From JAVEYA01 sp034003745 (GTDB lineage: Bacteria > Bacillota > Peptococcia > DRI-13 > PHAD01), in the NCBI GenBank assembly GCA_034003745.1, contig JAVEYA010000042.1, positions 1 to 17,862 on the forward strand: a DNA stretch of 17,862 bases, given 5' to 3'. Positions 8,078-15,327 of this stretch are shown piece after piece. The notes under the pieces were generated by a model. It ran no database searches, was not told where the DNA came from, and worked only from the letters and a program-made list of their open reading frames with translations. How positions within the stretch are numbered: the stretch's first letter is position 1; the number at the start of each line of letters is the position of its first letter. Position numbers and translations under genes: made by a program.

Positions 8078-8108
8078 CAAACAGCAAGGTGAAGAACCTT
8101 GCTGTTTG
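8078..8108. terminator. Bidirectional terminator hairpin between convergent genes
   Basis: A 13-bp perfect stem (8078-8090 with 8096-8108) closes on the loop GAAGA. On the minus strand it runs straight into a T-rich stretch (complement of 8073-8077), a good terminator for the 4Fe-4S gene. On the plus strand no T run follows, so termination there is less certain. Confidence 0.8.
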
Positions 8109-8128
8109 CGTCTGATAGTCAAATGCTT

Positions 8129-8848
8129 TTAATCCAGGATCTGTCCGTCGGTGGAAAGGACTTTGATCTGCCAGGGGATCATTTTGCCGCAGTTTTGCAG
8201 CGCGGTGACCACCGCGTTTTCGATGCCGCGGCAGCACGGCACTTCCATCCTCACGACAGTCACGGATTTAATATTATTAGCCTTCAAAATGGCCGCCAGT
8301 TTTTCGCTGTAATCGCCCTCATCCAGTTTGGGGCAGCCGATTAAAGTAATTTTATTCTTCATAAAATCCTGGTGGAAATTGCCATAGGCATAGGCGGTAC
8401 AGTCGGCGGCGATGAGCAGGTTGGCCTGTTCAAAATAGGGGGCGTTGACCGGAACGAGCTTAATCTGCACCGGCCACTGCCTAAGCTGTGACATAACTGC
8501 AGGTGCGGTTTCGGCGGGGGAAGCATCCTGAGTAGCGGGCGGCTTCTCTTCACGCCGGATTGCTTTGGCATTGCTGCCGGGACAGCCGCAGGGCAGATCT
8601 GCCTGTTCTGCTTGCGCCATGTTCTTTTTTACAGCCTCTTCGTCAAAAGGCAGCGCTTCCCGTTCTTCGAAAGTAATTGCGCCGGTCGGGCAGACCGGCA
8701 GACAATTGCCGAGCCCGTCGCAGTAATCATCCCGTAGTAATTCCGCTTTACCGTCGATCAGACCGATGGCCCCTTCATGGCAGGCGGTTACGCACAAACC
8801 GCAGCCGTTACATTTTTCTTTATCAATTTTAATAATTTGTCTTAGCAT
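8129..8848 (-). CDS. 4Fe-4S ferredoxin-domain protein with a Cys-rich C-terminal domain
   Basis: The 239-residue protein starts with a bacterial ferredoxin fold. The first cluster motif is C13-x2-C16-x2-C19-x3-C23. The second is C43-x5-C49-x3-C53, in which the middle Cys of a classical CxxCxxC is Leu46. A linker contains CGCPG (87-91), followed by a Pro/Ala-rich stretch and a C-terminal alpha/beta domain with single Cys residues (150, 172) and a C205-C206 pair. This CDGLG-type architecture is common in anaerobic Firmicutes, where such proteins are annotated only as 4Fe-4S binding; a role in low-potential electron transfer is likely, the partner unknown. A strong AAGGAGGAG site precedes the ATG at 8848. 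It is transcribed alone, convergent with the Cache-GGDEF gene and divergent from the copper unit. Confidence 0.85.
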   Translation of the reverse strand: MLRQIIKIDKEKCNGCGLCVTACHEGAIGLIDGKAELLRDDYCDGLGNCLPVCPTGAITFEEREALPFDEEAVKKNMAQAEQADLPCGCPGSNAKAIRREEKPPATQDASPAETAPAVMSQLRQWPVQIKLVPVNAPYFEQANLLIAADCTAYAYGNFHQDFMKNKITLIGCPKLDEGDYSEKLAAILKANNIKSVTVVRMEVPCCRGIENAVVTALQNCGKMIPWQIKVLSTDGQILD

Positions 8849-8885
8849 ATCTTTCTCCTCCTTCTTGCTTTTACAAGGCCATTGT

Positions 8886-8915
8886 ACTATAGTGAAAATA
8901 AAAAATACGTAACAA
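8886..8915 (-). promoter_or_regulatory. Promoter candidate of the 4Fe-4S gene
   Basis: On the minus strand TTGTTA (8915-8910), an 18-base spacer and TATAGT (8891-8886) give matches of 4/6 and 5/6. It lies about 40 bases before the start codon. Confidence 0.45.
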
Positions 8916-9022
8916 TGGTTACCAAAGAACGCATATAATTTCTACATATTCTTTTCGTATACTTGTTTTTGTCAGAGGTCTGAATCCACTTAACGTATAT
9001 GAAAAGAGGTGCATTTTTCCCA

Positions 9023-10141
9023 ATGAAAAATAATAAAACCGGGGCTGCGGGCATCTTAATTATTGTATTAGCGTTCTATATGTTTGTCCAGCATTCCGGC
9101 CTGGGCGGGGTTTTCAACATTTTCCCGCTGGCTGAAGCAGGCATGGATTACGGAATGCTCTTTTTTATCGGTCTTTTGACCTCCGTGCATTGCCTGAGCA
9201 TGTGCGGCGGCATCAATTTATCCCAATGCCTGCCGCAGTCGGGGAGAAATGACGGCAATAAACTGGCGGTGCTGCGTTCCAGCTTTTTATATAATTTCGG
9301 ACGCATCGTCGCGTATACGCTTGTCGGCGGTTTGGTGGGCGCCTTAGGTTCGGTCATCAGCTTTACCGGAGCTTTCCAGGGGGTGGTGCAGCTTTTGGCC
9401 GGCGTATTTATGGTCATCATGGGTATAAATATGATAGGACTATTCCCTTCGCTCAGGAAGTATGTACCGCACCTGCCCCCGGGACTTGTGCATAAAATTG
9501 ATTCTATGCAGGGCCAAAGCAACAGTCCCTTATACATCGGCCTGTTAAACGGTCTCATGCCGTGCGGTCCCTTGCAGGCCATGCAGTTGTATGCGTTATC
9601 CACCGGCAGTGTTTTCTCCGGCGCGCTATCCATGTTCGTGTTCAGTTTGGGCACCGTACCGCTGATGTTTGGTTTCGGGGCATTGAGCTCCGTCTTAAGT
9701 AAAAAATTTACGCACCGGATTCAGACAGTCGGCGCGGCTCTGGTCATTGTCTTGGGCCTCTCCATGTTCTTAAACGGCTGGAGTTTATCCGCCCTTCCCC
9801 TTCTGCCGGTTGCTTCGGCGCCTGCAGCATCCTCCGGAAACTTCCAGGAAACGCCTGAGATTATTATGGAAAACGGTACGCAGATTATTAACTCTACCCT
9901 TACAGGGCGGGGTTACCCGGCTATTACGGTTCAAGCCGGTACGCCGGTGAAATGGACGATTGACGCGCCGGAAGGCAGCCTGAGCGGGTGTAATTATCGG
10001 ATGGTCATTCCGGAATATAACCTTCAGTACCAATTTGACTACGGTGAAAATGTAATTGAGTTTACACCGGAAAAAACAGGAACCATCCCATACAGTTGCT
10101 GGATGGGGATGATCCGCAGCAGCATTACGGTTACTGAATAA
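9023..10141 (+). CDS. TauE/SafE-type membrane protein with C-terminal cupredoxin-like domain (probable copper handling)
   Basis: The 372-residue protein has about seven hydrophobic segments. The first half carries HCLSMCGG (56-63), the middle carries LMPCGPLQAMQ (178-188), and the last 90 residues form an extracytoplasmic beta-rich domain. The Cys/Met/His motifs in the membrane are typical of the DsbD_2/UreH-like copper and cytochrome-oxidase-assembly branch of the TauE/SafE group, often labelled sulfite exporter. The C-terminal domain has CNYRMVIPEY (323-332) and SCWMGM (358-363), cupredoxin-like copper ligands with an unusual Cys pair in place of the classical His-Cys-His-Met set. I infer copper export or delivery. 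The ATG at 9023 follows GAGGTG (9006-9011) with an 11-base gap. The in-frame ATG at 8999 has no ribosome site. Next to it, 36 bases on, lies a two-component system that probably controls it. Confidence 0.8.
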   Translation: MKNNKTGAAGILIIVLAFYMFVQHSGLGGVFNIFPLAEAGMDYGMLFFIGLLTSVHCLSMCGGINLSQCLPQSGRNDGNKLAVLRSSFLYNFGRIVAYTLVGGLVGALGSVISFTGAFQGVVQLLAGVFMVIMGINMIGLFPSLRKYVPHLPPGLVHKIDSMQGQSNSPLYIGLLNGLMPCGPLQAMQLYALSTGSVFSGALSMFVFSLGTVPLMFGFGALSSVLSKKFTHRIQTVGAALVIVLGLSMFLNGWSLSALPLLPVASAPAASSGNFQETPEIIMENGTQIINSTLTGRGYPAITVQAGTPVKWTIDAPEGSLSGCNYRMVIPEYNLQYQFDYGENVIEFTPEKTGTIPYSCWMGMIRSSITVTE

Positions 10142-10177
10142 GTGCAAGATAAAAAATGGATGGAGAGGTTTGGTGTC

Positions 10178-10879
10178 ATGGGGACCAAAGGCAAGAAGAT
10201 TTTAATCGTGGATGATGAACCTAAAATTCTTGAGGTAATCGTTTCGTTCCTGGAAAGCCGTGGCTACACCGTGTTTACGGCAGAGAACGGGAAGCAGGCT
10301 CTGGCGCTTTTCGAGAAAGTGAATCCGGCCATGGTAATTTTGGATTTAATGCTGCCGGATATATCCGGTGAGGAGATTTGCCGCGCCATCCGTAAGAAAT
10401 CGCGGGCGCCCATCATCATGCTGACCGCCAAAGTTGAAGAAAGCGATTTGCTTACAGGCTTACAGCTAGGTGCGGATGACTATATCACCAAACCGTTCAG
10501 TTTGTTGGAGCTGCAGGCCCGGATTGAAACGGTCCTGCGCCGCTCCGGGGACGAACCGGCCCCGCTGGCGGCCCGGTACTCTTATCACGGCGGCGACTTA
10601 ACCCTTGATTTTGAAAAGAACATGATTAAAAAGAAGGGCAAAGAAGTCAGCTTAACGCCCAGTGAGCTGAAAATTCTTTGGGCCCTTCTTAAATATCCGG
10701 GAAAAGTTTTTACCCGGACGGAATTAATTGATATCGCTCTGGGCGAAGAATTTGACGGTTACGACCGCGCCATTGACAACCACATAAAAAATTTGCGTCA
10801 GAAAATTGAGGACGACGCCAAAAACCCTGTCTATATCCTTACGGTGCATGGCCTGGGCTATAAGTTCGGAGGTGAATAA
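10178..10879 (+). CDS. OmpR/PhoB-family response regulator
   Basis: The 233-residue protein has an N-terminal receiver domain with the acidic pair D12-D13, phosphoacceptor D56 in VILDLMLPD, T83 and K105 in ITKPF. A C-terminal winged-helix DNA-binding domain (about 135-233) contains SLTPSELKIL, the recognition region RAIDNHIKNLRQKI and the closing TVHGLGYKF. The GTG at 10142 opens the longest frame, but GGAGAGG (10162-10168) sits nine bases before the ATG at 10178 and the receiver begins right after it, so I choose 10178. The stop is directly followed by the ATG of the kinase gene, so the two are one transcriptional unit. By position after the cupredoxin-fused transporter I infer a copper or envelope-stress regulon; the sequence alone does not show the signal. 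Confidence 0.93.
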   Translation: MGTKGKKILIVDDEPKILEVIVSFLESRGYTVFTAENGKQALALFEKVNPAMVILDLMLPDISGEEICRAIRKKSRAPIIMLTAKVEESDLLTGLQLGADDYITKPFSLLELQARIETVLRRSGDEPAPLAARYSYHGGDLTLDFEKNMIKKKGKEVSLTPSELKILWALLKYPGKVFTRTELIDIALGEEFDGYDRAIDNHIKNLRQKIEDDAKNPVYILTVHGLGYKFGGE

Positions 10880-12259
10880 ATGCGCAGACTTAGGAGCCGG
10901 CTCACCTTATCGTTTACGCTGCTGATTTTGTTCACGGTGACGCTGATAAGTTTATTCTCCAACGTGCTGATCAATAAACAGTTTGAGCAGTATATGGCCC
11001 AGCAGCAGAAAATAAAAGCCCAGAGTATCGCGGACAGCCTCAGCCTGGTCTATCATCCCGCTTTGAGCGACTGGGACGTTGACGCTATCCATACCTTGGG
11101 CATGTATGCCTTAAATGAGGGCTATGTTCTGGAGGTATTTGATGCAAACGGGCGGTTGATTTGGGATGCCCGCAATCACGACATGACCTTATGCCTGGAA
11201 ATCATGCAGGATATTTCGGCGCGGATGCACCGGCACGGGATGACGGGGGAATTTACCGCGCGTGAATATGTAATCGAACAAAACGGGCAGCCCATTGGTA
11301 CTGCCCTTATCAGTTTTTTCGGCCCTGTCTTTTTTTCGGAAGAAGATATGTTTTTTCTGGGAACTTTGAATACGGTGCTTGCAGTGATAGGCTTGGTATC
11401 CCTCCTAATGGCCGTGCTGGTAGCCGGAATCTGGGCGCGACGGCTCTCCCGGCCGATTGCCCGGACAGCGGACATCGCCACGCAGATTGCCTCCGGCAAC
11501 TACAATATTCAGTTTGACGAAAAACCGCAAACGCAGGAACTGCACGTCCTGGCCACGGCCATCAACCATTTGGCCGCATCATTGGCCAGGCAGGAGAACT
11601 TCCGCCGCCGGCTCACCGCGGATGTGGCGCATGAGCTGCGCACCCCGTTGGCCACGCTGCGCTCCCACCTGGAAGCGATGATGCTGGGCGTGTGGGCGCC
11701 GACGCCGGAGCGCTTAAAGAGCGTACACGAGGAAATCCTGCGGCTGAATACCCTGGTGGCGGATTTGGAACACATCGAGCGCGTGGAAAGCGAAAATCTC
11801 ACTTTAAACAAAGCGCCGGCCGATTTGCTGGAATTGCTCCGCTTGGTCTGCGGCAATTTTGACGGGGAGTTGCAGAAAAAGAATCTGCGCTTTAGCATCG
11901 AAGGAAGCAGGTCCGTGGTGAATATCGACAGAGACAGAATCAGCGGGGTCATCGCCAACCTGATGTCCAACGCCATCAAATATACGCCCGAAAATGGCGC
12001 AATCCGCGTCTATGTGCAGGACTCGGATAATGCCGGCATCTTCATTATTGAAGATAACGGCGCCGGCATTCCGGAAGAGGAGCTGCCGCATATTTTCGAG
12101 CGCTTTTACCGTGCGGATAAATCCCGGAACCGTAATACCGGCGGAGCTGGGCTGGGTCTGGCCATCGTGAAGTCCATCGTCGCCGCCCACCAGGGGAGCG
12201 TAAGCGTGAAAAGCGAACCCAACCGCGGCTCCAGCTTCATCGTCACCCTACCTAAATAG
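10880..12259 (+). CDS. Membrane sensor histidine kinase, partner of the preceding regulator
   Basis: The 459-residue protein has a transmembrane segment at about 9-30, an extracytoplasmic sensor of about 125 residues and a second segment at about 160-185. Then follow a HAMP linker (about 186-240), the dimerisation/phosphoacceptor helix ADVAHELRTPLATL with H251, N364 in the N box, the G1 box DNGAGIP (392-398) and the G2 box GGAGLGLAIV (421-430). All catalytic parts are complete. In the sensor, residues 100-121 are rich in potential copper ligands (H100, M102, C105, M109, M116, H117, H119, M121), which fits metal sensing and the copper-like neighbour. The start ATG at 10880 directly abuts the regulator stop and has GGAGGTG upstream. 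No clear terminator follows. Confidence 0.94.
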   Translation: MRRLRSRLTLSFTLLILFTVTLISLFSNVLINKQFEQYMAQQQKIKAQSIADSLSLVYHPALSDWDVDAIHTLGMYALNEGYVLEVFDANGRLIWDARNHDMTLCLEIMQDISARMHRHGMTGEFTAREYVIEQNGQPIGTALISFFGPVFFSEEDMFFLGTLNTVLAVIGLVSLLMAVLVAGIWARRLSRPIARTADIATQIASGNYNIQFDEKPQTQELHVLATAINHLAASLARQENFRRRLTADVAHELRTPLATLRSHLEAMMLGVWAPTPERLKSVHEEILRLNTLVADLEHIERVESENLTLNKAPADLLELLRLVCGNFDGELQKKNLRFSIEGSRSVVNIDRDRISGVIANLMSNAIKYTPENGAIRVYVQDSDNAGIFIIEDNGAGIPEEELPHIFERFYRADKSRNRNTGGAGLGLAIVKSIVAAHQGSVSVKSEPNRGSSFIVTLPK

Positions 12260-12471
12260 GGGGGACACGGGGACAGGTAAAATCCCGGTAGTTTTCCAAA
12301 AAGAGCCTCAGCAGCCTCCTGGTAAAAATACTGGAGTAATAACCTTTCAAAAAGGAGATAACAAATGTAAAATAGTGAATAGTACTAACTTTTGCTATTT
12401 TACCAAAGAACATGTAATAAAGAGTTGTTTTAGGAATAACAGGTAAGCTATATATTTAGGAAGTGAAAGTA
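12260..12471 (+). other. AT-rich intergenic region with REP-like motif, start-stop codon and 9-bp inverted repeat
   Basis: From left to right this region shows four things. First is GGGGACACGGGGACAGG (12261-12277), a tandem GGGGACA motif like those in REP-type repeats of Firmicutes, with only one half present. Second is a weak hairpin CCTTT/AAAGG (12343-12355) covering part of a perfect AAAGGAG ribosome site. Third is an ATG immediately followed by TAA (12365-12370) after that ribosome site. Fourth is the perfect inverted repeat GTAAAATAG (12367-12375) / CTATTTTAC (12395-12403). A weak promoter-like TTGCTA-N17-TAATAA (12392-12420) points at the next gene. No intact gene lies here. Confidence 0.5.
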
Positions 12472-13572
12472 GTGGAGCATGCAATAAATCGTCTGGCAGA
12501 GCTCAAAGACAAAAACATAGAAAAAGAATTTTATAATAATGAAGTTAAAAAGGGACTGCGGGCAAGCAGGTACATAGTTTTAATTTTTAGCATCATTAAT
12601 CTTACATTTGCTTTTTGGGATTACCTGTATTTGGAATATGCAGATATATCAATAATTATATATCATTCATTAATTCCCAGAATTGTAATTTTAGGAATGG
12701 GCATTATTGTATTTATCCTGCTTAAAAAGGCTGAAACTAAAAATGAAATAACTGCGATAAAATCAGTAATCGTTTATGCTATACTGATGTACCTATTACA
12801 TGAATACACTGCGACACATTTCGCTCCTGTGGACTTGATATTTGAAGCCCTTGACCTGGTGATAATGACATTTGGCCTATTTATAGTTCCAAATAGATGG
12901 ATAATAAATGTATGTACGGCTGTTTTTTTGATCATAGTATTTGTAGTTTTGACTCCATTCACAATACCAACGATGGCGGAAGGTACAAAAGTACTTATTA
13001 CATTATATCTATTTTCACAAGCATTGATAGTAAGCGTATTAATGTATCGAATCAATGTACAAAAGAGATTGAACTATTTACAGCAACGGCAACTTGAAGC
13101 ACTTGCCGATACGGATACATTGACCAAAACTCCCAACAGAGCCGCTTGTGATAAAATGCTTGACCAAATGTGTAACGGTCATTGCGAATTTTCACTCATA
13201 TTAATTGATATTGATGATTTTAAACGGATAAACGATACATATGGTCACATTGCAGGGGATGAAGTTATTGTTAAAATCATTGATACAATTAAAGGAGTAA
13301 TCAGGAAAAATGACATCGTAACCAGATGGGGTGGGGAAGAGTTTATCATAATGCTTCCGCATACAACGCTGGATAAAGCAGCGGAAATAGCTGATCGTAT
13401 TAAAGAATTTGTATCAACTATTGAGTACGACAAGATTATAGACAAAGTCACAGCAAGCTTTGGCGTAACAGAGTTTCAAGAGGGAGATGACATGAAGTCA
13501 ATAATAAATAGGGCTGACCAGATGTTATACTTGGCAAAAAGACATGGTAAAAACAAAGTTGTTTCAGGATAA
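12472..13572 (+). CDS. Six-TM membrane diguanylate cyclase (GGEEF), compositionally foreign
   Basis: The 366-residue protein has about six hydrophobic segments in the first 190 residues, forming a membrane-embedded sensor of MASE type (exact class not recognised), followed by a GGDEF-family domain. The catalytic motif is RWGGEEF (GGEEF at 287-291) and the inhibitory site RKND (278-281) is intact. LIDIDDFKRINDTYGH and the closing DQMLYLAKRHGKNKV are classical, so c-di-GMP synthesis is expected. The reading frame can open at GTG 12463, but AGGAAGTGA (12458-12466) is five bases before GTG 12472, so I prefer 12472. Base use is odd: sampled 60-base lines are about 27-32% G+C, against roughly 50-68% in flanking genes, with many ATA, AGA and TTA codons. 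This suggests recent acquisition. It is followed by its own terminator. Confidence 0.88.
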   Translation: MEHAINRLAELKDKNIEKEFYNNEVKKGLRASRYIVLIFSIINLTFAFWDYLYLEYADISIIIYHSLIPRIVILGMGIIVFILLKKAETKNEITAIKSVIVYAILMYLLHEYTATHFAPVDLIFEALDLVIMTFGLFIVPNRWIINVCTAVFLIIVFVVLTPFTIPTMAEGTKVLITLYLFSQALIVSVLMYRINVQKRLNYLQQRQLEALADTDTLTKTPNRAACDKMLDQMCNGHCEFSLILIDIDDFKRINDTYGHIAGDEVIVKIIDTIKGVIRKNDIVTRWGGEEFIIMLPHTTLDKAAEIADRIKEFVSTIEYDKIIDKVTASFGVTEFQEGDDMKSIINRADQMLYLAKRHGKNKVVSG

Positions 13573-13608
13573 AAATGCAAAGTAATAAGGCAATTGACAC
13601 ATTTCCAT

Positions 13609-13638
13609 GCGGCGGAAGCCAGATTCCGCGGCTTTTTT
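13609..13638 (+). terminator. Intrinsic terminator after the GGEEF gene
   Basis: The stem GCGGAA/TTCCGC extends outward past one mismatch (GC-G-GCGGAA with TTCCGC-G-GC), with loop GCCAGA, and runs into six T residues (13633-13638). Confidence 0.85.
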
Positions 13639-13717
13639 ATGTTTAAGCCGATAGTTGGAGGAATTGGGTTCGTCTGTAGAGAAATATTGGGGTAATACTA
13701 AGCAGGAGTTGGCATTA

Positions 13718-15127
13718 ATGGTGTTTTTGCAGATGAATATGAATAAACGTATCCTAACCGTTGTTGTTTTTGCTCTGCAATTTGCCTGGGTTCTGGCCTT
13801 TCCTTTCGAAGGCCAGATTTTATATGCCTTGGGGGCTTATTACGGCTTGGACGCAAGCTCCATGGCTTTAAGCGCGGTTACAGCTTGTTTTGCCGGACTG
13901 TTCGTCTGCGGATTTTTCATCAAGACGGCTCTTGCTGCCAAACGCATGATGCAGGGTTTTTGCATTTATTCCTTCCTGGTCTCTTTTGTATTTTTTTTCC
14001 CTCCGTCCCCGCTCTGGACAGCGGCGCTTATATCCAGCACCTTCTTAAGCGGAGCATGTGTGGCCGCCTGGGGGTTTTTCCTGAAATGGGGGACTCCCAG
14101 CAACGAACGCATTAAAACAGTTGCGGACGGCCTGATTTATTCGAATATCCTGATGACCGGCCTGAATACAGTGGCAATTTTATTAGCTCCGCAATGGGGT
14201 TTAGGACTGATTATTGTGACATTGGCGCTTGCTTTTATTTTCATTTCGCTGTTGCCGACGGACTGGCAGGATGCTCCCGGCGTTTTGGTGGACAAACAGG
14301 GTAGTCCGGCAAGTATTTTCCGGCCGCTGGCCTTCTTATGCCTCTTTGTGGTGGTTATTACCATTAACTCCGGGCTGATGTATCAAGTGCTGATTCCCGC
14401 CTATGCCCATCTGGAATGGCTGGTCAGCTGGTACTGGGCTATTCCCTATATCGTCTTTCTCTATATCATGCGCAACCTCTCTAAAAAAACCAATCGTACC
14501 TATTTTTTATATATGGCTATTACCATGATCGGATTTTCCTTTATTGCCTTTATGCTTCTGGACCGTTCGGCTTCCAGCTATCTAGCGGTAAACACCCTGA
14601 TGCTGGGCGCCTGCGGTATCTATGATTTGTTCTGGTGGAGCATCCTGGGCGAGATGCTGGATTTACATAAGAATCCGGCTAAAATTTTAGGGATAGGGCT
14701 TTCCGCCAATGTGTTCGGGGTGCTGCTGGGCGGATTGATTGGAGAAGCCATTACCGCGGCGGAATCCCCGGCCGTAAACTCCTCGATAATAGCCCTGACG
14801 GTAGTTTGTGTGACTTTGGCTATTTTGCCGATTCTTCACAAACATCTTTCTGCTCTGTTATCAGGGCACGTCTATCTGACCGATTTTTCGGCATTGACGG
14901 AACAAGAGCAAAAGCAGTACCTGGACAAAGTTATTAACGTGAACAGTCTCACGGGGAGGGAGAAAGAAATAACCTTCTTGCTGCTGCAAGGGAAAACATA
15001 CAGGATAATCGCCGAAGAACTGCATGTCAGCGAAAACACGGTGAAAACACATGTTAAAAACATCTATGCCAAATTAGGAATCCAAAACCGGACCCAGCTG
15101 GCCTCTATCTTAATGCTGAACAAATAG
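13718..15127 (+). CDS. 12-TM MFS-like membrane protein fused to a LuxR-type helix-turn-helix
   Basis: The 469-residue protein has about twelve hydrophobic segments in its first 390 residues and a C-terminal LuxR/GerE helix-turn-helix. That domain begins at SLTGREKEITFLLLQGKTY and contains the recognition region SENTVKTHVKNIYAKLGI, ending with RTQLASILML. The fold is that of a membrane-anchored transcription factor: a permease-like sensor in the membrane holds a DNA-binding domain in the cytoplasm. Such proteins are numerous in some anaerobic Actinobacteria and Firmicutes and their signals are mostly unknown. Long frames open at TTG 13655, but a ribosome site AGGAG (13704-13708) lies nine bases before ATG 13718 and the first membrane segment starts just after it, so I place the start there. 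It stands between two terminators and is probably transcribed alone; its target is not evident. Confidence 0.85.
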   Translation: MVFLQMNMNKRILTVVVFALQFAWVLAFPFEGQILYALGAYYGLDASSMALSAVTACFAGLFVCGFFIKTALAAKRMMQGFCIYSFLVSFVFFFPPSPLWTAALISSTFLSGACVAAWGFFLKWGTPSNERIKTVADGLIYSNILMTGLNTVAILLAPQWGLGLIIVTLALAFIFISLLPTDWQDAPGVLVDKQGSPASIFRPLAFLCLFVVVITINSGLMYQVLIPAYAHLEWLVSWYWAIPYIVFLYIMRNLSKKTNRTYFLYMAITMIGFSFIAFMLLDRSASSYLAVNTLMLGACGIYDLFWWSILGEMLDLHKNPAKILGIGLSANVFGVLLGGLIGEAITAAESPAVNSSIIALTVVCVTLAILPILHKHLSALLSGHVYLTDFSALTEQEQKQYLDKVINVNSLTGREKEITFLLLQGKTYRIIAEELHVSENTVKTHVKNIYAKLGIQNRTQLASILMLNK

Positions 15128-15192
15128 CCGGCCTGTTGATAAGTACTAAGCACTTCTGAACAGATTGGACAGAAATATATTGATGAAAGTTC

Positions 15193-15221
15193 CCCCGCCT
15201 GAAATAGGGCGGGGATTTTTT
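15193..15221 (+). terminator. Intrinsic terminator after the LuxR-type gene
   Basis: The G+C-rich stem CCCCGCC/GGCGGGG (15193-15199 with 15208-15214) is followed by a six-T run. Confidence 0.9.
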
Positions 15222-15238
15222 ATGCAAAATCACCAAAA

Positions 15239-15254
15239 TCACCCGTTCGGGTGA
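15239..15254. promoter_or_regulatory. Small palindrome upstream of the zinc-ribbon operon
   Basis: TCACCC-GTTC-GGGTGA is a perfect 6-bp inverted repeat (7 bp with a two-base loop), about 75 bases before the zinc-ribbon start, preceded by the near-direct repeat ATCACC. No T run follows, so it is more likely an operator or leader hairpin than a terminator. Nothing else in 15222-15327 stands out except the ribosome site at 15311-15319. Confidence 0.3.
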
Positions 15255-15327
15255 AATACTTCCGGCCAAAAAACTATTAGGATAAAAAGAGAGGCGGTTC
15301 AAGGAACAAAAAGGAGTGAAGAGATTT

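Noticed and set aside
8934..8939. TATAAT before the copper unit
   Set aside because: No -35 element lies at 16-18 bases and no extended -10 is present, so I do not call it a promoter, although transcription must start nearby.
9148..9654. A 168-codon minus-strand frame
   Set aside because: It is fully antisense to the TauE-like gene, with no family resemblance or ribosome site.
13594..13599. TTGACA before the LuxR-type gene
   Set aside because: The position where a -10 should be lies inside the terminator stem and has no AT-rich hexamer.
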